Origin: Gonatopus flavifemur
Taxonomy: Eukaryota; Arthropoda; Insecta; Hymenoptera; Dryinidae
Length of the DNA: 64,000 bases
Reading direction: 5' to 3'
NCBI GenBank assembly: GCA_018340375.1
Contig: JAFFJZ010000001.1
Coordinates: forward strand, 55,358,001-55,422,000
A program made the position numbers and the translations under genes. The notes beneath the pieces were generated by a model. It searched no databases and was not told the origin of the DNA. It saw nothing but the letters and a program-made list of their open reading frames with translations. Every line of letters starts with the position of its first letter. The stretch's first letter is position 1. Shown here in pieces: positions 1 to 10,224 of this stretch.

Positions 1-3
1 AAA

Positions 4-500
4 TTACATGAATCGCAATTCTTATTTTCGATATATCATGAAGCTGGAACCAGCAAATGTGAGTTAGTGAACTCGAACTTTGAGCTCATTGTGAAATTTT
101 TATAGAATAATGAAACCAGGACCTGGATAATTCGTGAATTATCATCTCCGAGAATATATATTCGCTCAACCTTGATCGAAGAATCTCATTTAACTGACTG
201 GTTCTTACATTGGTTTCGATGGGTAAAACTGATTCAAACCCATTACAAATGAAGTTTGGATTTATTTGAATCAGTTCTTTGCATCGAAATCAATGGAAAT
301 TGGAAATTGATCGATTTAAAGATGTTCATTCAATCAGGGAATTCAATATACATTCCAGAAGAGATGTCTGTAAGAAAGGACGGCGCCTTCGATATGTGTA
401 CATACACGAAGAACAATACTTGGAAGTTGATATAACATATTTTCTACGACTAAAGAGTCTCATGAAACTGTCGCGGATAACGGTGACACATTGGTGACAT
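4..500. repeat. Diverged direct repeat, copy A
   Basis: This stretch resembles 1050-1450 in the same orientation. Shared landmarks are catgaagctg (about 38 and 1078), gagttagtgaact (about 61 and 1101), and aaggacggcgcc (about 378 and 1334). The offset falls from about 1040 to 956 bp along the alignment, so the copies have accumulated indels. No coding potential is recognised; short open frames here look like chance. Confidence 0.6.
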
Positions 501-1049
501 GGATATTGTAACAAATTAGACTGAACGCCAGCGTACAGAGTACGTTGCGAAAAGAACATGTTCATAGTACATCGACCGATACTATTATCAATACTACAAT
601 TTGGAAAGTCCCTATTTAGAATGTCTCACAGAATCCGACGAAGAATTATTCTATTGTTTTGAACAGTTTTCATCTTATAAAAACCGGTCAGAAAACAATC
701 AACTTTCTACTCAGTTCCGTCTGAAACTTCCAAGTTGAAAGACCCAGTTGAAATCTTACAGAAGAAACATCTTCATTTTGCGACTGGATACTGCTATCGT
801 ATTCCGAACAAGATTACACTCACAAAATTGGTTCCCACAAGATTTTCTGATTCAAAAATTCCGCACTGAAACTTGTAGAAAGTTAGTGAGTTTTTGACCA
901 GTAACCGTAGAAACCGTTCAAACCCACACAACTTTTTGTCAGATTCTGTCAGACGTTTGAAATACAGCTACATTTTCACAGTATTCGCAATTTCTTAAAT
1001 GACCGAACTTTTATATGATTCCCTTAATTCTAAAATCCTCAAAAGTACA

Positions 1050-1450
1050 CAAATTGCGATTCTTGTTTCCAAAATGCCATGAAGCTGAACCCAGCAAATC
1101 TGAGTTAGTGAACTTGCAATTCCAGCTCATTGTAAAATTTCTATAGCACAATGAAACCTGCTCCCATGAAATTCATGAATCATCTTATTATCTCAGGAAT
1201 AGTGTTCCAAAAGTATTCAAATGCATACTTGCTCCATTCAATATACTCTTCTTGCTAGTTCACGTTCGTTGATTTCAGCTCAACCAAAATGTACATTTCG
1301 GGGCATTCCAGAGGAGATGCTTAGAAGAAAGGACGGCGCCTCAAACATATATACCTACATCAAAAGTAATATTCGAATATGGAATAAAATATTTCCTACG
1401 ACTAAACAGTACAATAATACTTTCGTGGTCTTGAATAACGCGATATATTA
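1050..1450. repeat. Diverged direct repeat, copy B
   Basis: Second copy of the repeat at 4-500, same orientation, estimated by eye at roughly 70-75 percent identity. The stretch between the copies (500-1050) shows nothing else recognisable. Confidence 0.6.
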
Positions 1451-1763
1451 GTGAGACAAATATTATGAATGAAAAAGGAAATACTGATGCGGCAAACATT
1501 GAAAAATGTGTTCTCATAAACTAAATAGTTCCGATAATTTCAAAGCGATATGTATGAGCATTGGAATCAACGTTATGAAAGAGGAAATTGAGCTCCTTCC
1601 GAATTATGAGTGGAATCAGATAACGGTGTTTCGTTGTCGCTAGCGCTATCCACCGGGGCATTCCCATTGTCTTCGGGATGTTGGTAATCCTCTCCTGAAG
1701 AACCCAATAATCTTTGATGGTCTTGATCAATTTTCCCCTGTTTTTTTTGTTACCCATCGATTT

Positions 1764-2868
1764 TCAACGCTTCCCCGCGTCTTTGAACCAATTCTGCATT
1801 TTCAGATAAATATTCGCTCGTGTGCTGCCTTTGACCGTTGATAAAATTGCGTCTGAAACATTCAAGCACGATATGAACAAAGTCTCCAAAAATGTCTCTG
1901 TCGGAATACTTCAGGCGTACAGTTCTTCCCTTGAAAGATAACATAATGCACTCGAAATACCTTGTTCTTAACTGTGATCAGTTCCGTAATGCGAAGCGTT
2001 GACGCCGCCTTCTTCTGCTTATTCCTTCCTTCCCAGCAATAACCAGCAGCGACTTCGTTACTGAAGATTTCTCTCAGGATTGTATGAACCGCTGCACCAT
2101 CGTTCCTCCCACCCAATGACCGTAAGTACCTTCGCTAGAAACCAATAATACTTGTTGTTTCCCATACATTGTAACCTACCATCCACATTGCAACCATGCA
2201 GGACATCTACTTCGCCTCTCCGTGAAATTCAAGACCCCTCGGTTGTCCTTTGTTACACTTCGATTGAAGGAGGATAGTGAATTCCTGGATACGCCCTTGT
2301 CCACAGAGGAACAACATGGTTTTATTGGCAACTGTCTTTTATGCGCAATGATAACTCATACAAAATTCGAGTTCTTTTCCACGACTGTGAATAGGATCCT
2401 AGTAGAAATCGTTTCGAATTCATGCGTCCATAGAAAACTGAGAGTTTTTTATTTCACTGACATGAACGATTTCTTCGGGAACACTGAAACAATCTGCAAA
2501 GTATCTGAAAAAAACTCGGTAATGTCAGTGGAATAGAACATTTTCAAAATTCTTCATGACTCCATTAGTTCGAAAACAGTTGTACAAGAATTCTGTTTAT
2601 GTTGTGGAAAAAGAATTTTTTCGTTTTTTATATGGGAATGTAAATGCTGGAAATACAATTGCCGTTTTCTTCTCACGGTCGGATGAAATCATTTCTTCAA
2701 GTGCATTCAAATCTTGATCTTCTAACACTGGGAATAAATCTCTGATCTCTGTGAAATCAGTATTCCCTTCTTCACTCGTGTTGAAAGAAAGTTGTTCAAT
2801 CTGACGAATAATAAATCGTAAATTAGCAGATTGATTCTCAGAACGTCTCAATAGTGCGTCCAGCTTTT
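1764..2868 (-). CDS. DUF4806-like gene, exons 5-7 (C-terminal domain)
   Basis: Three exons can be read: 2868-2657, 2134-1973 and 1852-1764. Exon 5 follows a tctttcatcaacag acceptor and contains LFPVLEDQDLNALEEM, then KKTAI before a GTATTT donor. Exon 6 starts after ttggtttctag in matching phase with RRYLRSLGGRNDGAAVHTIL and continues EIFSNEVAAGYCWEG. Exon 7 ends MQNWFKDAGKR then TGA at 1766-1764. The order (leucine-rich start, SLGG, FSNE-A..Y.W.G, short Q.W...A..R tail) is that of DUF4806 domains, a family of unknown function common in insects and often dispersed with transposons. Phases agree for exons 4-5-6. The 6-7 join (ACA|GTTAAG to cag|ACGCA) is one base short, as if a G had been lost from an ACAG|GTTAAG donor. 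Function unknown; the copy may be a pseudogene. Confidence 0.5.
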
Positions 2869-3185
2869 CTGTTGATGAAAGATTTCTATTAAAAATTCGA
2901 TTACGCACCATGCTTGCCACGTTGCCTCACCCACATCACCCCTCATTGCCTCATTCACTCACCTTCGCATTTCAAATAATCTCGGTCTAGGGTTGCCCGT
3001 TGCATGACAGGATTCCAGTTCTCCCCAAATGACTTAGGATTTGTTCCATTTTGTTGCCCACACTTTTTGAAAGCCATCGTTGGAATTGATTGTTCCTCAA
3101 TATCATAATGATGTTCTACGATTTATCAGCACCATGGAAATAGTATTTCAACCAAAATTCTATGCAAATATAGCAGATATTTTAC

Positions 3186-3376
3186 CTTCATTATGCTGTC
3201 TCTTCTTTCCGTGTCGCGATACTTTTGTTGCAGGTTCTTTGAATAATTGTTTACCGGTATCGTTATTTTCAGAATTCTTCCTTGTTTCAGATCTTCGAAC
3301 TTCGTTGAGCAAAGGGTTGTTAGGTTCATGCAGCGATTCATTTCCTTCTTCATCTAAAAATTTTTTTGGAACAATT
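3186..3376 (-). CDS. DUF4806-like gene, exon 4 (linker)
   Basis: Open between an acceptor (ggactgacag|A) and a donor GAAG|GTAAAA. It encodes a charged linker beginning IVPKKFLDEEGNESLHEPNN and ending KKRQHNE. The exon needs two bases from its upstream neighbour and leaves one base (G), which completes a GAA codon with the AA at the start of exon 5. Low-complexity acidic/basic linkers at this position are usual in DUF4806 proteins as I know them. No catalytic motif is visible. Confidence 0.45.
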
Positions 3377-3479
3377 CTGTCAGTCCGTCATTTGCTTATG
3401 CGGTTTTACTGATTATTTTCGAGACATTTTCATACACATTACCAGCAATAATTCGTCTATCTTGCATGGAGTAATCCTT

Positions 3480-3666
3480 GTTCTAATCAATTTCTTCTTC
3501 ATCATCTGTTTCATCATGTTCACCCTCATTATGAGGTTCAGAATTCTCATGATGATGATGATCATTTTTATTATTGTTATTACCATTATCATCGTCATTT
3601 TTGTCATTATTATCATCGCCATTATTTTCTATATTATTTTCAACGCCGTTATTATTTCCGCAATAC
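3480..3666. repeat. Trinucleotide-rich low-complexity tract
   Basis: Runs of atg/att/atc triplets. On the minus strand they read as Asn, Asp and His homopolymers; on the plus strand as Ile/Val-rich frames. They give open frames in several registers, so open length here is not evidence of a gene. The tract may be intronic in the DUF4806-like gene or an acidic spacer of a protein. Confidence 0.6.
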
Positions 3667-3784
3667 TCTACATTCGTCGATCCACATGCTCGCATACTCT
3701 GGGATAATGTTAGTTCTGTTTCCTCGGATGATAAAATATCTTCATCAATCGAAGTATACATTTCATTCTTTTCATGAACAGTCC
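3667..3784 (-). CDS. DUF4806-like gene, possible exon 3
   Basis: Acceptor gaattctcgtag|GG supplies the two bases that complete a GGG codon with the G left by exon 2. The frame then reads TVHEKNEMYTSIDEDILSSE. A weak donor GA|GTATTG at 3666 gives the two-base carry exon 4 needs. If this donor is not used, the same frame runs on through an Asn/Asp/His-rich low-complexity stretch to a TAG at 3483-3485. The exon is inferred mainly from phase. Confidence 0.3.
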
Positions 3785-5025
3785 CTACGAGAATTCAGAA
3801 CAAAATCTACTGATTTCCGTTTTGATAAATATGTATGAAACGCTTATACATCCCAGATCTGATTGGAGATTGGTATTCTGTGCAAACCTTTCATTCTTTT
3901 CAATTGGTTGGATGCTAATGGACGACACACTCCTGATTTTCCCTCCGTTTTGCGGAATTCTGAATTGTACAATTTTTCATTTCTGGACGATGTTCCAACG
4001 TTAGTGTTGATTGTATTCCCTACAAAGTAAAACAGAAAATCACGTGATTTACAATAACAATATCTTCGTCAAACATCCAAGTTACATTCAGTTCTTGCTA
4101 AATCGATAGAACAAACAGGTGATAAGCCTAAACATGACAGATTGATACACCCGTGTCATCTTTCAACTGTGAACAAATGTGACTACACTTCATGCAGCAC
4201 TGCGATTGGCAGAGAATTTTGTAAAATTTAGATATAAAATCAGTGGAAGAATGGCAGCATGAAGTTCGAGCGATGCGAAGGTGGCGGAGGAATGTGCAGA
4301 TTCGATTTTCATACGGACATTTCTCCGTTCTCTTCATGTTGGTTCAGTGTCGCCAGATACACCGCATCTCCGCATTTCGCACCACGTGTTGACCATCTCA
4401 TTCGCAATCCGCATTCCACGATATGAAATACGGAATCACAGCGTTCTGTTTGTTCATGGGAATTCGATTCCAATACCAGGCAATCTATCTTTCTTCTGGG
4501 AATCCTCATTTCACATGCAAGTTCCACAATCCAAGGTTTGCGCACTCGCATTCCAATAACTGGAGTCTGGCAATACTGTGTTGGTTCAACTTTGATCCGT
4601 CAATCCTCCACTGATGTACCTCATCCATCAATTAGGCTGTGGGATGCAACAACCGGCCGCTCACTCGGAAACGCGGAAAAAAATTGTCTCAGCTGTAATT
4701 TCGAGCGTCAAAATGAAAATTTGAATTTTGAGAAACGAAAAATACCAGACGATATACTGGGAAAATTTTTATTATGAAAAGTCGCTTTATATGACAGAAA
4801 CTTCAGGATGTTTCTCACAGCTAACTGAAAGTGAATTCAATTTCACGAGAACGAAGAATTCATTGCGGGTAGACATACTATAGTGGCCTAATAATGTATC
4901 ATCATGATAGTACATTTTTCCTGTGTTGGATTCTTTGTTTTTATATAATTGAACCTATATTCAGTCACGAGTATCCTAAAGTGGTTGGACTTTCTACAGT
5001 CCAATTTTTTCAGTTCAATTATTAA

Positions 5026-5397
5026 GGGCACTCAAACATCAGAAGAAGCGAGTAGAGTTTTGCACCAACTTTTTTCGTGAATTACTTGATAAATTTAAAT
5101 TTTAAATACATAATAATTGAATGAATACATGAGATTCAACTCTGAATATAAATTCTAGTTACCTTATGGTTCATAGATATTGGGAAACAAAATCATAAAT
5201 TTTAGACAGTTGAAGGTTATTAATTTTAAAGTCTTTGTATGCTTACCACGGAATCAGTAAAAGAGTGGGATTTATATTTAGAGTCTAATCCTGGTCGTAG
5301 ATTTTACTATTATGCACTGGGAATTCATGTCGAAGGCATAATTTATGAAAACAGTTGGCGCATAATTTAGCTCACTTCTTCTGATGTTTGAGTGCCC
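5026..5397. mobile_element. MITE-like element with 27-bp terminal inverted repeats
   Basis: Left end 5026-5052 starts gggcactcaaacatcagaag; the right end 5371-5397 is its reverse complement with one mismatch. The 372-bp interior is AT-rich with no open frame. No target-site duplication could be fixed with confidence. The flanking stretch 3800-5025 shows no recognised gene. Confidence 0.65.
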
Positions 5398-5641
5398 TCA
5401 AATAACGGGTGTCGCGGCAAAACCAACCAGCGACACCTCTCAAATGGAGACGGTTATTCTTTTATTGTTCAAAACTGATGCGCTAAAAGCAAAAGTGACC
5501 CCGAATTGCTGTCAAACAAAATCAGGGTGGAAATCTTTGAGAGTAAGAATGGGATGTTATAAGTTGCGAGCAAAAACAATCCGGTCAAAGTTTAAAATAG
5601 AAAGCAACCACAGAAATCTCAAGGCAGAAACAAAACACTGA

Positions 5642-5757
5642 GGAGCCTTCCGAAGTAGCTAATCTGATCACCTGGTCATGACCAGATCACCTCTGATTGG
5701 TTGAGAAAATGATCTGGCCATGATCTGATGATCAGGTCAACTACTTCGGAAGGCTTC
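5642..5757. mobile_element. 115-bp palindromic MITE, family P, copy 1
   Basis: Termini agccttccgaagtag (5644-5658) and its exact reverse complement (5741-5755). The interior contains ctggtcatgaccag palindromes. Related copies lie at 29041-29157 (full) and 27679-27730 (internally deleted). Confidence 0.7.
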
Positions 5758-6703
5758 GGCTTGAGCAAAAATAAACCAGGGTATGGATCCTGCATGTGGG
5801 TTGTGCGTTGGTCCGCTCTTGCCCCGATTCTTCAGGGGCTCTTTTGGTCCGGAGATTCCAAAGTAGCACAAGAGGTTAGAAATGCTGATAAGGTTCTTGG
5901 AAGTTCTGAGCATGGTTTGTGAACACTCTCAGACACTTCGAATGAGACTGCTTCAGGTAAGTATATTCTATACACATCCTCAGAATGTCTTTTTCGGATT
6001 TATCCAAAATAATCTCATCCACACATCTTTGCATGATCACAGAATGAGCGCGGAATGTTAGAAAAGTTCTTGTGTTACTTGGAGTTCTGCGCTTGTTTTT
6101 CATTCTAAATTTTGGGGATATCGGTTTTACTCAGAACTTTTAACATCCCATTGTTCTGCCGTCCTAAGCCAAAAAGTCGTATGTCAAAATTTTGAAGTCG
6201 AGTTATCAAGCATTTTGTTTGAACTTGTACATGTAAAATGATACGAATGCCGTTATTTCTAAATCAGTGTTTCCATACTCTTCAATGGTGTAAAGATTTT
6301 TTGAATTGAAGCGCACATGAAAGATTCATTCGAATATGAATATGGGAAAGAGAGAGGAAAATTTTCTTGACATACGGCCTTTTGGCTCAGCATGGCAGTG
6401 TTACTCTCAAAGGTTTCTACCCTGATTTTGTATACTCTTGTAGGTATCACTTTTGCTCTCAGCGCATCAACTAAGGATGAGTCATGAATCATGCAAAGTA
6501 ATTGGAGTATCTGAATTTACCCAAAAATCGTGAATCTATACACTTATGAGAAATTGAGTGGAAATGACGTTTCATACAGCTTCTCATATTCAAACTGCAA
6601 ACCATATAGGAATCATGAAGAATATAGGTTAATAAAGAATCGCTGTATTTTTCAAAATACAAAATAGATCAATCAAGCTGAAACTTTTCACAGAGTTAAT
6701 CCA

Positions 6704-6981
6704 TACACGGAAAAAATTAGTCATCCAAATTTTCGTTGACTAGTATGTCACTTTTGGACAGAGCATGGATTCGAGAAGAATCCGTACACTGGATTTTAAT
6801 AATTCGTTGACTCTTTCCGTTATTTCAACAATGGAATCCACTTTTCATTCTAGTCGTCGAAATAATGGGGAGAGTCAATGAATTATTAAAATCCAACGTA
6901 CGAATTCTTCTCGAATTCGTACTCCGTCCAAGAGTGACATACTAGTCAACGAGAAATTGAAACACCTATTTTTTCCGTGTA
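6704..6981. mobile_element. Foldback MITE with about 130-bp arms
   Basis: Arms 6704-6835 and 6850-6981 are near-perfect reverse complements separated by about 14 bp. Outer ends read tacacggaaaaaat and attttttccgtgta. Inner landmarks are cgttgactagtatgtcac and gtgacatactagtcaacg. No coding capacity. The regions on either side (5760-6700 and 6985-7980) show no recognised gene. Confidence 0.8.
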
Positions 6982-7987
6982 CACTAGCAAAAACCTTTGT
7001 CGCTGGGAATTTTCTGCTACTTATATTTCATTAATCGCTGTTTTATTCCGAAGTTCCAAAACCGAAGTTTGAATTGATAAATTCATAATCTGCATGCATT
7101 TTTCGCAAAATTTGTCAATATTATTGTCTTCGGTTAAGTCTCACGACTCAATCAACGACTGAGAATTAAGGAGATTCAGGTTGATATGTTTAAAAATAAA
7201 TAAGTTACACCTAGGTTGATGTTCAAAAGCATCGATTTCCCGAGTGACAATATTTGCGGTTTGCATTTTTTACGAACAAACCATTGATTACAAAAAAATC
7301 ACGAGAAGAGATTGGAGTTGAGTTTTCAAGACCTACCCTCAAAGCACAAATGTCTTAGCAATATCTCCAGAATATTGTGAAACATTACTCAGACATTAGT
7401 GCTATGTGGGTGATGCGTTGTTTTTTTTTCGTTTGCCTAAATTTTCATTTTCATTTTGACGCTGAATGTCACATCTTGCATAATACTTTTTCGCGTTTTC
7501 GTAATGACATGACTGTGAAATTTGAAATTTCAATTTGAACAAAATATACTGTGGAATAAATCACAGTATGAGGCAAAAACAGATGTTTCTCTTATAATGT
7601 GAAGTGTTAGACAATACATTTCGTACAAATTTTCATTTGAATACTCAAAGTGACGCGTGGTCATCCTGCGTGTTAAATTTATTCATTTTTTTGTGTAGCA
7701 ATTAACGGATAGTATCTCACAACATTCGGAATTTGGTACACAATACACAGAGAAAATTTTGTATTCAAGATTATTAGACAAAGTATCGTACTCGTGGGAT
7801 ATACCTAGTTATGACCATACAAACTATAAGTTTGTACTTTCTGATTACTCCGCATGTTGAACTGAAGGAGACCACAGTAAAGGTATAACCCACGGCTACG
7901 ATATAAATACTTTAATTCTCACTACATAATTTTATCCGTGTACTCAAGTCCACGTCTTCATTTGGTTCGGATAATCGAGTCAATTAC

Positions 7988-8179
7988 CTCCCTCCGAAAG
8001 GTTACTAGGAACTGCTGGATAAGATGCCAAATCCACATCATTATCGTAAACAAATTCGTCGTCCCAATTTCTTTTTCTTTGGATTTTACGACTCCTTTTG
8101 CTTTTTTCCTCGTCAGTCGTACTGTCGTATAATTTGTTCTGTGCTTTTACTACCTTTTGATCAGCTAACGAAAGTGAAC
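7988..8179 (-). CDS. DUF4806-like gene, exon 2
   Basis: Bounded by acceptor tattgtgacag|GT and donor GGGAG|GTAATT. The exon reads SLSLADQKVVKAQNKLYDST, then a basic run (SKRSRKIQRKRNW) and an acidic tail ending LASYPAVPSNLSEG. The first two bases complete a GGT codon with the G that ends exon 1 (25530), so the join keeps frame. An A..K...AQ helix followed by a Lys/Arg cluster and Pro-rich tail directly after the N-terminal module is typical of DUF4806 proteins in my recollection. The 17.3-kb distance to exon 1 is filled by transposons. The main doubt is whether both exons belong to one transcript. Confidence 0.5.
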
Positions 8180-8334
8180 CTGTCACAATAATTTACATTG
8201 AATATGTGGGATTATTACTGATCCTAATACATGATTGTGGAATTACATTCTTCTTGAAATTTCAAGCATTGAAAACAATAGCAACGACTCATGAACATAA
8301 GTTGAATTTGCAAGGATGACTTTTTAACACCTCA

Positions 8335-8595
8335 CTGTGGAAACGTGTGACGCAAAGGCACCGTTTTTCGACCACCATTCCCACTGTCCGACTACCTGAT
8401 ACTTTTTCGAATAATTATTTGAATACGTATGTAAATGAATCAAATTTACTTGCAATGTGCTGACTAGATGTTTATGTGCTCATCCTTATTCATTCAATAC
8501 AAACGCGTGCGAACGATTTTTCTTATAATATAAAGTGGACGGACTTAGGAGAGTGGTCGGAAATCGGTGCCGTTGCGTTATGTGAAAATTCCTAT
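8335..8595. mobile_element. Diverged foldback element
   Basis: Left segment gacgcaaaggcaccg (about 8350) with tcgaccacc pairs with ggtcggaaatcggtgccg and gcgtta (about 8550-8580) in inverted orientation. The arms are diverged and no target duplication was identified. Confidence 0.45.
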
Positions 8596-8698
8596 GAATT
8601 CATACGACGTCATTAACATTTAAAAGCGTTGGGAATTTTCCGTACTTGTCTGAAAATTTACTGTGAAGTGGTGATGAAAATCCATTGAACTGTATAAG

Positions 8699-8851
8699 CG
8701 TATACCATAGATCTAAGAATATTCTGGATGGTGTCTACACCTCTAATTTAGACGAGGGGTTTCTCCGTACAGACGGGAGGGGAATCAGAGGGTCGCCATA
8801 TTAGGTGGCACAATAAAGACGTTGATCAGAGAGAGATGATTGTATATCAAC

Positions 8852-8882
<31 letters not shown>

Positions 8883-8992
8883 CAATAGTGCCACCTCATA
8901 TGGCGACCTGATCCCCCTTCCGTCTGTACGGAGAAAATACCGCACTTTGATGCACCATCCAGAGTATTCTTGGATCCATGGTGTATATACCG
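8699..8992. mobile_element. Foldback element with AG microsatellite in its loop
   Basis: Arms 8699-8812 and 8888-8992 are inverted copies; ctccgtacagacggg on the left pairs with ccgtctgtacggag on the right, and gtcgccatattaggtggcac with gtgccacctcatatggcgac. The loop carries (ga)n at 8862-8882. The right end overlaps the left end of the next foldback element. Confidence 0.75.
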
Positions 8993-9204
8993 TGTTAGAA
9001 CATAGGCCAGTTACATACCAATGATATAACGAAGGCATCCAAATGTCCTCTTCAAACATGTACCAGTTACATTATATAGCTTTATACATTATTTCTACAT
9101 CACAGGTATATCAAAAGCCCTGTGATGTAACTGCTCCTTGTTTAAAGCGGACATTTGGATGCTTTTGTTACATCATTGGTATGTTCAGTTCTAATAGGGT
9201 ATAC
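8984..9204. mobile_element. Foldback element with about 88-bp arms
   Basis: Left arm from gtatataccgtgttagaaca through ataccaatgatataac and gcatccaaatgtcc; the right arm carries ggacatttggatgc, gttacatcattggtat and ttctaatagggtatac in inverted order. Inner ends read cagttacat and atgtaactg. Confidence 0.7.
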
Positions 9205-9225
9205 TGGAATGAGCACTCCCTACAC

Positions 9226-9371
9226 CAGTGATGCCAGACTTGACACGAAATCGCTACTGCACACCGACGCAACGGTACGTACGTGTGAACTTGTGATATG
9301 TGCGTGCCTCCACACGTACGTGATATTGCGTCTCTATGAGTAACGGTTTCGTGTCAAATCTGGCATGAGTG
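9226..9371. mobile_element. hAT-type MITE with decayed target duplication
   Basis: Starts CAGTGATGCCAGACTTGACA and ends in a near reverse complement (tgtcaaatctggcatgagtg). The flanking octamers ccctacac and ctttacat agree at 5 of 8 positions, compatible with a decayed hAT 8-bp duplication. The terminus is shared with the better preserved element at 32149-32311. The interior is a further palindrome around cgtacgtgtg. Confidence 0.6.
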
Positions 9372-9942
9372 CTTTACATTGACAGAGAAACGATCTGATT
9401 GGAACACTAATGGTTGCAATAACTCAAAATCTGGTTCTACTCACCAGAAAATATGATTATGACGTCCAGGAAAAATGTTTGAAGCCGAAATCAATTAAAT
9501 TTCTCAGGCCAGGAAAACCAAATTCTTATTTTTAGTGTAATTACCAGATTATAAACAATTTTCAAACGGATTTTAACGCCGCTGCACAGTGGGATTTTAT
9601 GGTACTGTCATGGACAATAATCAACCTCTGCTCCAATTTTCATCGGATGGATTTGAACTTTTGTTCAAAATACGCTGAAAACATTGGGCTTCACAAGAAA
9701 TCTGCTTCTTTTCTTATCAATAGTCGTACTAAATGGGGGGCTGATTAGTTATAAATGTAACAATGTGAGATAGGAAACACATCTGCCGTACAAGTTAAAG
9801 ACACTTCTGTCAAAAAAGTGACTTGAATATCTTTTTAATTTGTACGGCGGACATGATTCCAAGGGATTCATGTGTATATGTATGCAGATATTACAGTGTG
9901 CAGAGAATAATTTATGTGGGTGTATATATTTGTGAGTCCATG

Positions 9943-10224
9943 CCCATACAGCACAAGAGTCCCCGCGAAGAGCTCCCGTTATGACAGTAAACATGAATTT
10001 ATTATGAATAGTTTGGATTCAAAATGAACTCTTGATGAATAACTTAATCTTCAGGAAGAATTTCATATCACGAATTCATAAAGAACTATTCAGGCATCCA
10101 AGATGTATGCATTTGTAATTCATTGACTTCATATCGAATTCATTTTTACTGTCATAACAGGGACTGTTCAAGAAGTTCTTTCTGAAGTTTTTGTGAATTC
10201 AAAATGATCATTTGTGCTGTCTGG
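9943..10224. mobile_element. Inverted-repeat element
   Basis: Outer motif acagcacaagag pairs with tttgtgctgt (about 10208). Inner motif ccgttatgacagtaaacatg (9976-9995) pairs with an inverted near-copy at about 10139-10160. A related gtgctgtgtggg end occurs near 10681 and gtgctgtctggg near 41104. Nothing else is recognised from 10225 to 12237. Confidence 0.45.

Noticed and set aside
3413..3761. Asn/Asp/His-rich minus-strand frame and Ile/Met-rich frames as separate proteins
   Set aside because: They arise from a trinucleotide tract; only the upstream 3667-3784 part has phase support as an exon.
8847..9059. Minus-strand frame with Ser/Leu run
   Set aside because: The run is the AG microsatellite in the loop of a foldback element.
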